29,779 nt of DNA from JAWXBM01 sp034440115 (lineage in GTDB: Bacteria; Pseudomonadota; Gammaproteobacteria; Xanthomonadales; SZUA-36). The first letter of the stretch is position 1. Every line of letters begins with the position of its first letter. The notes below the pieces were generated by a model, which had not been told where the DNA came from, ran no database searches, and was given only the letters and a program-made list of their open reading frames with translations. A program made the translations under genes and the position numbers. Location of the stretch: the NCBI GenBank assembly GCA_034440115.1, contig JAWXBM010000105.1, positions 1-29,779 on the forward strand. The letters run 5' to 3'. Positions 23,561 to 29,779 of the stretch are shown here, in pieces.

Positions 23561-24669
23561 ATGTGAAAATACGCCAGATTGCAGTGTTGATTTTGAGTGT
23601 AGGCGCAACTGTGTGCGCTGTTGCTGATTACCCGGGCGGTGTTGCTGCATACCAACAGGGAAATTTTGAAAGAGCCTTGCAAGAATGGCAGCAGGTCCTG
23701 GAAAGCTCGCCAGCCGATGTTCATCCGCAGGAAAGAGCAGAAACGCTCTACGCCGTTGCGATGTTGTACTGGCTGGGGCAAGGAGTTCCGCAGGATACAG
23801 CAACCGCAGCCGGCTTTCTGCAGCAGGCTGCTGATTTGAATCACTCTGGCGCCCAATCCAAATTGGGCTATTTGTACCTGATAGGCCAGGGCGTTGCGCC
23901 AAGCAATTTCGAAGCTCAGAAATGGTTGGAAATGGCCGCCCGGCAGGGTGATGCAGATGCTCAGTACAACCTGGCCGTTATGTATCGTGATGGAGTTGGG
24001 ACAGAAGCGGATAGCGCCAAAGCCTTGCGATGGTTTGAAGAAGCGGCATCGAATGGTGATCCAGTTTCTGTCGAAGTTGTTCAGGAATATCGCCGCCGTG
24101 GTTCATTCGAGGCCAATACTGCATTTGGTCAGGTGAGTGGTGAATCAGCCGTTTTAGCGGATGGATCAGCTTCCCATAAATTGGTTGATAGTGATGATGC
24201 TCCTGCGACTGCCCCACTGCCAACAACAGAGACCGCAACCTTGCCGGAAAATGCAGTTATTCCTACTACCACATCTGCGGACCCTCAATCGGAGCTGCTG
24301 CCCAAGGTTGATGTAGATTTGCCACAAGCAAGAACCGAATCGTGGATCGCTTCCCGCGACCCCATGCATTACACCATTCAGGTAATAGCCCTCAAAAACC
24401 TGCAAAACATGACGCGACTGATTGACGCACACCCAGAAATGAGACCATTCGCGGTTTATCAGCAGGGTGAGCCAGAAGCACCGCTCTATGTTCTGGTTCA
24501 GGGTGACTACGTCAGCCTGGATGAAGCGCGTAGTGCGCAAAACAAATTTCCACGCAGTCTGGCCAAACCCAGGCAATTGTGGATCAGGCGCTTTGAGATG
24601 GTGCAAGGCTTGATTGAGAAAAGACAGGCAGAGTATCTGAGCAACGAGGCCAACCGTGGCACGAATTGA
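23557..24669 (+). CDS. Secreted Sel1-repeat and SPOR-domain protein
   Basis: 370 residues from a TTG that overlaps the phosphatase stop (TTGA); a GTG at 23563 is an alternative. A signal peptide (IAVLILSVGATVCAVA) is followed by about three Sel1 repeats (~62-170): AMLYWLGQGVPQD, LGYLYLIGQGVAPSNFEAQK, YNLAVMYRDGVGTEADSAKA. A Thr/Ala/Pro-rich linker (~195-250) leads to a C-terminal SPOR-like domain (~267-350, YTIQVIALKNLQNMTRLID and VLVQGDYVSLDEARSAQNKF). Sel1 repeats bind protein partners; SPOR domains bind denuded peptidoglycan glycan strands. The protein probably sits in the periplasm and could tie the export machine to the cell wall. Its 3' end overlaps the ligase gene by 14 bases. Confidence 0.87.
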   Translation: MNVKIRQIAVLILSVGATVCAVADYPGGVAAYQQGNFERALQEWQQVLESSPADVHPQERAETLYAVAMLYWLGQGVPQDTATAAGFLQQAADLNHSGAQSKLGYLYLIGQGVAPSNFEAQKWLEMAARQGDADAQYNLAVMYRDGVGTEADSAKALRWFEEAASNGDPVSVEVVQEYRRRGSFEANTAFGQVSGESAVLADGSASHKLVDSDDAPATAPLPTTETATLPENAVIPTTTSADPQSELLPKVDVDLPQARTESWIASRDPMHYTIQVIALKNLQNMTRLIDAHPEMRPFAVYQQGEPEAPLYVLVQGDYVSLDEARSAQNKFPRSLAKPRQLWIRRFEMVQGLIEKRQAEYLSNEANRGTN

Positions 24670-26080
24670 TTCTGTACTTTTCGCGCTGTTGCTGACACTT
24701 TGCGTGCTGGCTGCCCTGCCGTTGGGTAGCAACCAACCCTGGTCATGGACTTTGGCGGTTTTTATTGCAGCGGTTCTTTTGGGGCTGTATCTGCTTTTCA
24801 GTCTAGTGGCGCGCAAGCCGTTGTTCCTGGGCCTGTACCCTGTGATTCCTCTGTTGTTTTTGCTTGCGATGGCCTGGGCCTGGCTACAGACAGTATCCTG
24901 GATGCCGGCAACTTGGCATCACCCGGCCTGGGATTTGGCCAGTGAATCACTTGGGCGACATTTGCCTGGCTCCATTTCACTGGCACCGGAAGATACCCGG
25001 GTAGCGATCATGCGAACGCTGGGATATGGCCTGGTATTTTGCCTGGCCTTCCAGTTGGGCAGAAACCGTGAGTTGGCTCACCGGGGCCTTAACTGGCTTT
25101 TTATTGCCGGTGTCCTTTTCTCGGTATATGGATTGTTGTCTTATTTTGGAGTGTTACGGGAGCTCATGTGGTACGCCGACGATTCTTTTGGGAGAGACGT
25201 TCGTGCCACTTTTGTAAATCGTAATCATTTTGCGACCTGGGCAGGATTAACCTTGATTTGTGGCCTGGGTGCGTTTTTCGACCGAATGTTTCAGATCCCG
25301 AATTACCCCATGCTAGCCATGCAGAACAAGCAAGACCGAATCAATCGCTTTCTGGCACGGGCATGGCTGCCTCTAGCCGGTTTGATTATGATTGTTTCTG
25401 CGTTGGTATCCAGTCACTCACGGGGTGGGTTTGCAGCCAGTTTGTGTGCCTGTGTAGTGATGTTGATATTGGTTGACCGAAAGCGAGGTCGTGTAACCAC
25501 CAGGATCAGGGCGATTATCGCGTCTGTAATTTTTATTTCTGCACTGGCATTTTGGGTAAACAGCGATATTCTGCTGCAGCGTTATGGCGTAAGCGGCATG
25601 GACGCACCTGGACGGACATTGGTATATGCCAAAGTAGGTCAGGCCATTGCTGACAATCCCTGGCTGGGATACGGCCATGGAAACTTTGAAGATGCATTTC
25701 GGCTTTATCGCACCGAAGATATTTCAAAGCTGGTCAACTACGCTCATAACAGTTACCTGGAAAGTTTCTTTGATCTGGGTGTTCCAGCTGCGTTGTGCCT
25801 GATACTGCCGCAGTTTGGCCTCGCATTAATCTGTTTCCGAGGCGTATTTACACGGCAAAGGGATTGGATTATTCCTGCAGTTGGCGCCAGTGCTTCGGTT
25901 TTGGTTGGCGTGCATGCAATGGTTGATTTCAGCCTGCAAATACCGGCTGTGGCCTTTCTCTATGCCTTTATTATGGGCCTGGCCTGCGCACAGTCCTTCT
26001 CGTCCCTTGCAGGAGGGGGCCTTGCCCCCGATTCGAAGTCTAGGACATTCGGCAGCAAGGCTACCTCCCACAAAACCTAA
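24656..26080 (+). CDS. O-antigen ligase / Wzy-type polymerase membrane protein
   Basis: 474 residues from a GTG with GAGG six bases upstream. About 10-12 hydrophobic spans cover the protein, with the Wzy_C core in the middle. Landmarks are FVNRNHFATWAGLTLICG, VSSHSRGGFAASL and the large periplasmic loop WLGYGHGNFEDAFRLYR ending NYAHNSYLESFFDLG. His364 lies in the loop region typical of this superfamily. It joins undecaprenyl-linked glycan units, either polymerising exopolysaccharide (Wzy) or ligating it to an acceptor. In an operon with Wzz/BY-kinase and no lipid A core genes, polymerase is the better guess. The last 24 residues (451-474) are encoded by an inserted repeat element, so the original C-terminus was replaced. 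Confidence 0.88.
   Translation: MARIDSVLFALLLTLCVLAALPLGSNQPWSWTLAVFIAAVLLGLYLLFSLVARKPLFLGLYPVIPLLFLLAMAWAWLQTVSWMPATWHHPAWDLASESLGRHLPGSISLAPEDTRVAIMRTLGYGLVFCLAFQLGRNRELAHRGLNWLFIAGVLFSVYGLLSYFGVLRELMWYADDSFGRDVRATFVNRNHFATWAGLTLICGLGAFFDRMFQIPNYPMLAMQNKQDRINRFLARAWLPLAGLIMIVSALVSSHSRGGFAASLCACVVMLILVDRKRGRVTTRIRAIIASVIFISALAFWVNSDILLQRYGVSGMDAPGRTLVYAKVGQAIADNPWLGYGHGNFEDAFRLYRTEDISKLVNYAHNSYLESFFDLGVPAALCLILPQFGLALICFRGVFTRQRDWIIPAVGASASVLVGVHAMVDFSLQIPAVAFLYAFIMGLACAQSFSSLAGGGLAPDSKSRTFGSKATSHKT
26007..26072 (+). repeat. REP-like repeat inside the 3' end of the ligase gene
   Basis: TTGCAGGA, hairpin GGGGGC-CTT-GCCCCC-GAT, linker, second arm GGCAGCAAGGCTACC, end TCCCACA. It has the same plan as the units near 10 kb but with hairpin arms of different sequence. 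It is read in frame as LAGGGLAPDSKS onward, and the stop lies just past it. Confidence 0.75.
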
Positions 26081-26151
26081 TTACATACTTCCCACACCAA
26101 TCCCGCTAAAATTGTATTTCACTGAAAACGGAATTTTGGTCACAAACCCTT

Positions 26152-27267
26152 ATGAATTTGCTTTCCAACAACATCGGCCTCATTCTACTGATCACTTTTG
26201 TGATGTCGGTGGGTATCACCTGGGCTTTCATACCCTTGGCCTTGAAATGGAACTGGGTGGATTTGCCGAATACTCGCAAAGTACACGAGCAGGCGACTCC
26301 GGTTGTTGGTGGTGTGGCGATCTACATTGCGTTGTCGGTTGCTTTTTTAGCCACCTGCTGGTTGATGCCTGCTTGGTTTCAGGAGTTTTCATGGTTATGG
26401 CTGGGAGCCCTATTGCTGCTAGCTACTGGTGTGGTAGACGACAGTCATCATCTGAGTCCACCGCTAAGGTTTTTGCTACAAATTTGCGTCTGCCTGATTA
26501 TGATTAAACCTGGCGGCGTAGTCCTTAGTAATTTTGGAACATTATTTTCCAGTCAAGTACAGGACCTCGGCTTACTATCGGTACCTGTCACGCTGTTTGC
26601 TGCTCTGGGTGTGATCAATGCGTTCAACATGATCGATGGAATGGATGGGTTGAGTTGTAGCATCCTGATCATTGCGATGTCTGGAATGACTGCTTTCGCA
26701 ATACATGGCGGGCAATTTGGTAGCGCGTGGGTGCTGTTGTTGACCTTGGTGTCGGTTGCAGGATTTTTGATGTTCAATGCGCGTTTTCCATGGAACCCAA
26801 AGGCCAGAGCCTTTCTCGGAAACTCCGGCTCGCTGCTGTTGGGTTTTGTATTGGCGTGGTTTTTTATCTTGCTGGGGAATGGCCCAAAGCAGGTATTCAT
26901 GCCGATGACGGCAGTCTGGTTGTTTGCTGTGCCCTTGTTGGATACTTCAACACTTATCTGGACACGCTGGCGCCAGGGCCGATCCGTGTTTAAGGCGGAT
27001 AATTACCATTTACACCATGCATTTTTGCGGGCTGGCTTCAGTGTCGAAGCCACCTGGCTCGCCATAACCGGACTTGCGCTTATGCTGGCGACAATCGGAG
27101 TTACCATCGAGCTAAGTTCACTGCCCGGACAATACAGTTTTTACGTATTTATGGTGGTTGCATTTACCTATTATTTTTACCTTCGTCACTGCTGGGCCTC
27201 ACAAAAATTCCTCGGCCGGCATTTCATACACCACGATTTCACCGTCGAGGAAAGAATCACTCGGTAA
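26152..27267 (+). CDS. WecA/TagO-like undecaprenyl-phosphate phosphosugar transferase
   Basis: 371 residues, polytopic, of the polyprenyl-phosphate N-acetylhexosamine-1-phosphate transferase family. It starts glycan synthesis by moving a sugar-1-phosphate from a UDP-sugar to undecaprenyl phosphate at the inner membrane. Conserved sites: RKVHEQATPVVGGVAIY near the N-terminus, Asp96-Asp97 in GVVDDSHHLSP, the nucleophile/metal motif NAFNMIDGMDGL (Asp162, Asp165), and the cytoplasmic His motif DNYHLHHAFLRAG (His286, His288, His289). The DDxxD block is DDSHH here, lacking the last acidic residue. The donor could be UDP-GlcNAc or another UDP-HexNAc. It lies 71 bases after the ligase; the ribosome binding site is weak. 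Confidence 0.92.
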   Translation: MNLLSNNIGLILLITFVMSVGITWAFIPLALKWNWVDLPNTRKVHEQATPVVGGVAIYIALSVAFLATCWLMPAWFQEFSWLWLGALLLLATGVVDDSHHLSPPLRFLLQICVCLIMIKPGGVVLSNFGTLFSSQVQDLGLLSVPVTLFAALGVINAFNMIDGMDGLSCSILIIAMSGMTAFAIHGGQFGSAWVLLLTLVSVAGFLMFNARFPWNPKARAFLGNSGSLLLGFVLAWFFILLGNGPKQVFMPMTAVWLFAVPLLDTSTLIWTRWRQGRSVFKADNYHLHHAFLRAGFSVEATWLAITGLALMLATIGVTIELSSLPGQYSFYVFMVVAFTYYFYLRHCWASQKFLGRHFIHHDFTVEERITR

Positions 27268-27276
27268 TCGAGGCAG

Positions 27277-27336
27277 TGTGGGAGGCAGCCGTGCTGCCGA
27301 TACCTACTTTAGTGGCGAGCGTGGCTCGCTCCTACA
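27277..27336 (+). repeat. REP-like repeat, full unit with diverged arms
   Basis: TGTGGGAG, hairpin GGCAGC-CGT-GCTGCC-GAT, linker, hairpin GCGAGC-GTG-GCTCGC, end TCCTACA. Both arms stay paired although their sequence differs from the other copies. Confidence 0.85.
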
Positions 27337-27382
27337 TGCAATAATACGGCCCGATGAAAAACCTTGACGGAGAAGTCACCGA

Positions 27383-28339
27383 ATGATCCCAGCAGCCAGC
27401 GGCGGCGGCCCTCTACGCGTTCTGGTGACCGGTGGCGCCGGATTCCTCGGTTCTCACCTCTGCGAACGCCTGCTTGAACAGGGTCACGACGTGTTGTGTG
27501 TCGACAACTTCTATACCAGCACCCGTCGTAATATCATCCCCTTGTTGGAGCACCCCAATTTCGAACTCAAGCGCCACGACGTAACCTTTCCGCTATACGT
27601 GGAAGTGGATCGTATCTACAACATGGCTTGCCCGGCATCACCCATCCACTACCAGCGCGACCCCGTACAAACCACCAAAACCAGCGTCCATGGTGCCATT
27701 AACATGCTGGGGCTTGCCAAGCGCACCGGCGCCCGAATCCTCCAAGCCTCAACCAGCGAAGTGTATGGCGATCCGGACATACATCCACAACCAGAATCCT
27801 ACTGGGGCAACGTAAACCCCATTGGCATTCGCAGTTGCTACGACGAAGGCAAACGCTGCGCAGAAACCTTGTTTTTCGATTACTGGCGCCAACACAAACT
27901 ACCCATCAAAGTAGCCCGCATATTCAATACCTACGGTCCACGCATGCTGCCCAACGATGGCCGCGTAGTATCCAACTTCATCGTCCAGGCCCTGGAGGGC
28001 AGGGACATCACCATTTACGGCGATGGCAGCCAGACCCGGTCATTCTGCTATGTAGATGACCTTGTCGAAGGCCTGATGCGGCTGATGGAAAGTAGCGAAG
28101 AAGTAACTGGCCCGGTAAACCTCGGTAACCCGGGAGAGTTTTCCATCAAACAATTGGCAGAAAAAGTCATCGAACTGACGGGCTCTGCTTCAAAAATAGT
28201 CTACAAACCATTGCCACAAGATGACCCCACACAACGAAAGCCCGATATTTCGCAAGCCAAGGAAAAATTGGGATGGGAGCCGAAGGTTGTTCTGGAAGAA
28301 GGCTTGCCAAAAACCATATCCTTTTTCAAGGCTTTGTAG
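27383..28339 (+). CDS. uxs: UDP-glucuronate decarboxylase (UDP-xylose synthase)
   Basis: 318 residues, a short-chain dehydrogenase/epimerase that oxidises and decarboxylates UDP-glucuronate to UDP-xylose with bound NAD+. The NAD loop GGAGFLGSH is near residue 18. Family-specific blocks are CVDNFYTSTRRNI, YNMACPASPIHYQ, STSEVYGDP and the catalytic SCYDEGKRCAE (Tyr153, Lys157), whose DEGKR separates it from dTDP-glucose dehydratase and GalE. NTYGPRM, DGSQTRSFCYVDD and PQDDPTQRKPDI complete it. GGAG lies upstream of the ATG. Its UDP-glucuronate supply (Ugd) is not in the window. The stop codon TAG is part of a downstream repeat. It provides xylose units, or related 4-keto sugars, for the polymer made by the preceding operon. 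Confidence 0.93.
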   Translation: MIPAASGGGPLRVLVTGGAGFLGSHLCERLLEQGHDVLCVDNFYTSTRRNIIPLLEHPNFELKRHDVTFPLYVEVDRIYNMACPASPIHYQRDPVQTTKTSVHGAINMLGLAKRTGARILQASTSEVYGDPDIHPQPESYWGNVNPIGIRSCYDEGKRCAETLFFDYWRQHKLPIKVARIFNTYGPRMLPNDGRVVSNFIVQALEGRDITIYGDGSQTRSFCYVDDLVEGLMRLMESSEEVTGPVNLGNPGEFSIKQLAEKVIELTGSASKIVYKPLPQDDPTQRKPDISQAKEKLGWEPKVVLEEGLPKTISFFKAL

Positions 28340-28360
28340 GAGGCCGCTTGCGGCCGACCA
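28335..28360 (+). repeat. REP-like half unit overlapping the uxs stop
   Basis: TGTAGGAG with hairpin GGCCG-CTTG-CGGCC. The TAG of TGTAGG (28337-28339) is the stop codon of the decarboxylase gene. Confidence 0.75.
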
Positions 28361-28397
28361 ATCCATTGAGCCCGCTAAAATGACAACCGACTCCTAC

Positions 28398-28463
28398 GTC
28401 ATCCCGGACAACTACACCGTCATCCCGGACAACTACACCGTCATCCCGGACTTGATCCGGGAT
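28398..28463 (+). repeat. 21-bp tandem repeat ending in a hairpin
   Basis: GTCATCCCGGACAACTACACC occurs twice in tandem (28398, 28419), and a third copy of the GTCATCCCGGAC part (28440) continues into TTGATCCGGGATCC. That last part forms the hairpin ATCCCGGA-CTTG-ATCCGGGAT, a palindrome found dispersed in many proteobacteria. The two upstream copies carry only the left arm, so any of the three could pair with the single right arm. Confidence 0.85.
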
Positions 28464-28481
28464 CCATAATTCGTGGACAGA

Positions 28482-29501
28482 ATGAACAACACAATCCTCG
28501 TAACAGGCGGCTGCGGCTACATAGGCTCCCACACCTGCGTAGAACTACTCGAAGCCGGCTACCAGGTAGTCGTAATCGACAACCTCTCCAACAGCAAAGC
28601 CGAGTCGCTAAAAAGAGTTAAAAAAATCACCGGAAAACCCGTTGAATTCATAAAATGCGATTTGCTTGATGCTGACGGCCTAGCCAAAGTACTTAAACAA
28701 TACCAACCCGCAGCCGTAATCCATTTCGCCGGCCTCAAAGCCGTAGGCGAATCAGTCCAAAAACCACTGTGGTACTACCGCAATAACGTTTCAGGCACAG
28801 AAACCCTGTTGTCAGTAATGCAAGAAGCAGGCTGTAAAAACATCGTCTTCAGCTCATCTTGTACCGTTTACGGCGTACCAAAAATTCTGCCCATCGATGA
28901 ATCTGCACCCCTATGCGCCGTAAACCCGTACGGCCAAACCAAACTCACCATCGAATTCATGCTCAAAGACCTGGCCGCATCCGCCCCGGACTGGAACATC
29001 TCTATCCTGCGCTACTTCAACCCAGTTGGCGCACACTCGAGCGGCTTGATTGGTGAAGACCCCCTAGGCATACCCAACAACCTGATGCCCTATATCACCA
29101 AAGTCGCCGTTGGTGAATTGGATGAGTTGGCAGTATTTGGTGGTGACTACGACACGCCCGACGGCACCTGCATCCGGGACTACATCCATGTAGTGGATCT
29201 GGCCAAAGGCCATATCAAGGCATTACAAAAGCTAGACGAGAACCCAGGCGTAATCATTCATAATCTGGGAACCGGGCAGGGCTATTCTGTTTTGGAGTTC
29301 GTTAAAGGATTTGAAAAAGCAACAGGAAAGCCAGTCCAGTTCAAAATTGTTGGCCGCAGGGCGGGGGATGCCCCAGCGATCTATGGCGATCCAACCCTTG
29401 CAAAAACGGAGCTGGACTGGTCCGCTGAGTTAAACATAAATGATATGTGCGCCGATGCTTGGCGATGGCAGCAGCATAACTCTGCTAGTGATAGCGAATG
29501 A
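28482..29501 (+). CDS. galE: UDP-glucose 4-epimerase
   Basis: 339 residues from the ATG at 28482; a GTG at 28473 would add three residues, but the ATG matches the usual GalE start. It interconverts UDP-glucose and UDP-galactose with bound NAD+. Visible motifs: ILVTGGCGYIGSHTCVELL, VVIDNLSNS, VIHFAGLKAVGESV, SSSCTVYG, catalytic NPYGQTK (Tyr150, Lys154, cf. E. coli 149/153), RYFNPVGAH, GTCIRDYIHVVDLAKGH and GRRAGDAP. Length equals E. coli GalE (338). It supplies galactose for the polymer. The coding sequence is noticeably richer in A (many AAA and CCA codons) than the operon upstream, so it may have a separate origin. It is separated from uxs by a repeat cluster. Confidence 0.95.
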   Translation: MNNTILVTGGCGYIGSHTCVELLEAGYQVVVIDNLSNSKAESLKRVKKITGKPVEFIKCDLLDADGLAKVLKQYQPAAVIHFAGLKAVGESVQKPLWYYRNNVSGTETLLSVMQEAGCKNIVFSSSCTVYGVPKILPIDESAPLCAVNPYGQTKLTIEFMLKDLAASAPDWNISILRYFNPVGAHSSGLIGEDPLGIPNNLMPYITKVAVGELDELAVFGGDYDTPDGTCIRDYIHVVDLAKGHIKALQKLDENPGVIIHNLGTGQGYSVLEFVKGFEKATGKPVQFKIVGRRAGDAPAIYGDPTLAKTELDWSAELNINDMCADAWRWQQHNSASDSE

Positions 29502-29687
29502 AGAGTGGTTTAGTTACCCGTAACCCCGGGCGATTCAACATGATGGCACGCTCACGCTCAGCCAGACTCACCACTTCCGAATTTTTATGGGGCTAGCCAA
29601 GGCATTAACGCGATCAAAACCTGAAAAAAGCATCGGCCAATAAATCTGATTGGTAGGCACCAACTAATAATTTCCCTCGCTAAGAAG

Positions 29688-29779
29688 TGGACCCCACTCC
29701 CTGGACAACAATTGGACTCCGCTAAGTGCTTTCCTTCATCATGAGCCCTGTGCTCTGGAGAGAAGCGATGAGACGACCA
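29688..29779 (+). mobile_element. Possible left end of an insertion sequence with start of its first ORF
   Basis: From 29688 three TGGAC motifs (TGGACCCCAC, TGGACAAC, TGGACTCC) occur in 30 bases, like the terminal repeats of some IS3-type elements. At 29757 a clear GGAG precedes ATG at 29768, whose four visible codons read Met-Arg-Arg-Pro before the window ends. IS3-family OrfA proteins often begin with such a basic stretch. The evidence is thin, since only 92 bases can be seen. Bases 29502-29687 hold no recognisable gene or terminator. Confidence 0.3.

Noticed and set aside
28398..28463. CRISPR-like array of 21-bp units
   Set aside because: The units are directly tandem with no variable spacers and end in a known type of dispersed palindrome.
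29480..29590. Short minus-strand frame with protein-like composition (SEVVSLAERERAIM) ending inside the galE 3' end
   Set aside because: Only about 30 codons between stops, no usable start or family match; could be a remnant but not supportable.

Overview
The window looks like the chromosome of a gammaproteobacterium, probably aquatic or marine. This rests on a DeaD/CsdA-type helicase with a DbpA-like RNA-binding tail, a large TonB-dependent receptor beside a TPR-sulfotransferase, a CpdA-type phosphodiesterase, a Wzy-type exopolysaccharide operon, and dispersed short repeats resembling the REP/BIME elements of pseudomonads (terminal TGTAGGAG / CTCCTACA). The genus cannot be fixed from sequence alone.

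Layout. (1) 1-880: right end of an integrated element. A P4-type tyrosine integrase runs leftward off the window. Behind its start lie short repeats and then a 14-base match to the 3' end of a tRNA-Ser gene followed by a terminator, a likely attachment site. (2) 1083-7557: deaD, then a TonB receptor on the minus strand divergent from a TPR-sulfotransferase. (3) 7794-16294: five plus-strand genes. They are a SulP transporter with STAS and cyclic-nucleotide-binding domains, a CPA2 cation/proton antiporter, a CpdA-like cAMP phosphodiesterase, a CHASE2 class III adenylate cyclase, and a FecR-domain periplasmic protein. Enzymes that make, destroy and bind cAMP therefore sit together. (4) 16493-17704: an unrecognised secreted protein with a Pro/Gly-rich tail, divergent from the next block. 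(5) 17895-27267: exopolysaccharide operon. It encodes an outer-membrane barrel, a polysaccharide export protein, a Wzz/BY-kinase, an unknown membrane-anchored protein, a PPP-family phosphatase, a Sel1-SPOR protein, an O-antigen ligase/polymerase, and a WecA-like initiating phosphosugar transferase. Most of its genes overlap or nearly abut and most start with GTG or TTG. (6) 27383-29484: UDP-glucuronate decarboxylase and UDP-glucose 4-epimerase, which supply UDP-xylose and UDP-galactose. (7) The right edge may enter an insertion sequence.

Working together: block 5 starts a lipid-linked glycan, polymerises it, controls chain length through tyrosine phosphorylation and exports it. Block 6 feeds nucleotide sugars. 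Glycosyltransferases and a Wzx flippase are not in the window, so the locus is either interrupted or continues to the right.

A family of about 60-bp two-hairpin repeats lies at gene 3' ends (eight copies or half-copies seen). Two of them supply the stop codon or C-terminal codons of the gene before them. The most interesting hypothesis is block 3: a cAMP circuit in which a class IIIb (Lys/Thr) cyclase and an anion transporter with an intact phosphate-binding cassette are tied together.
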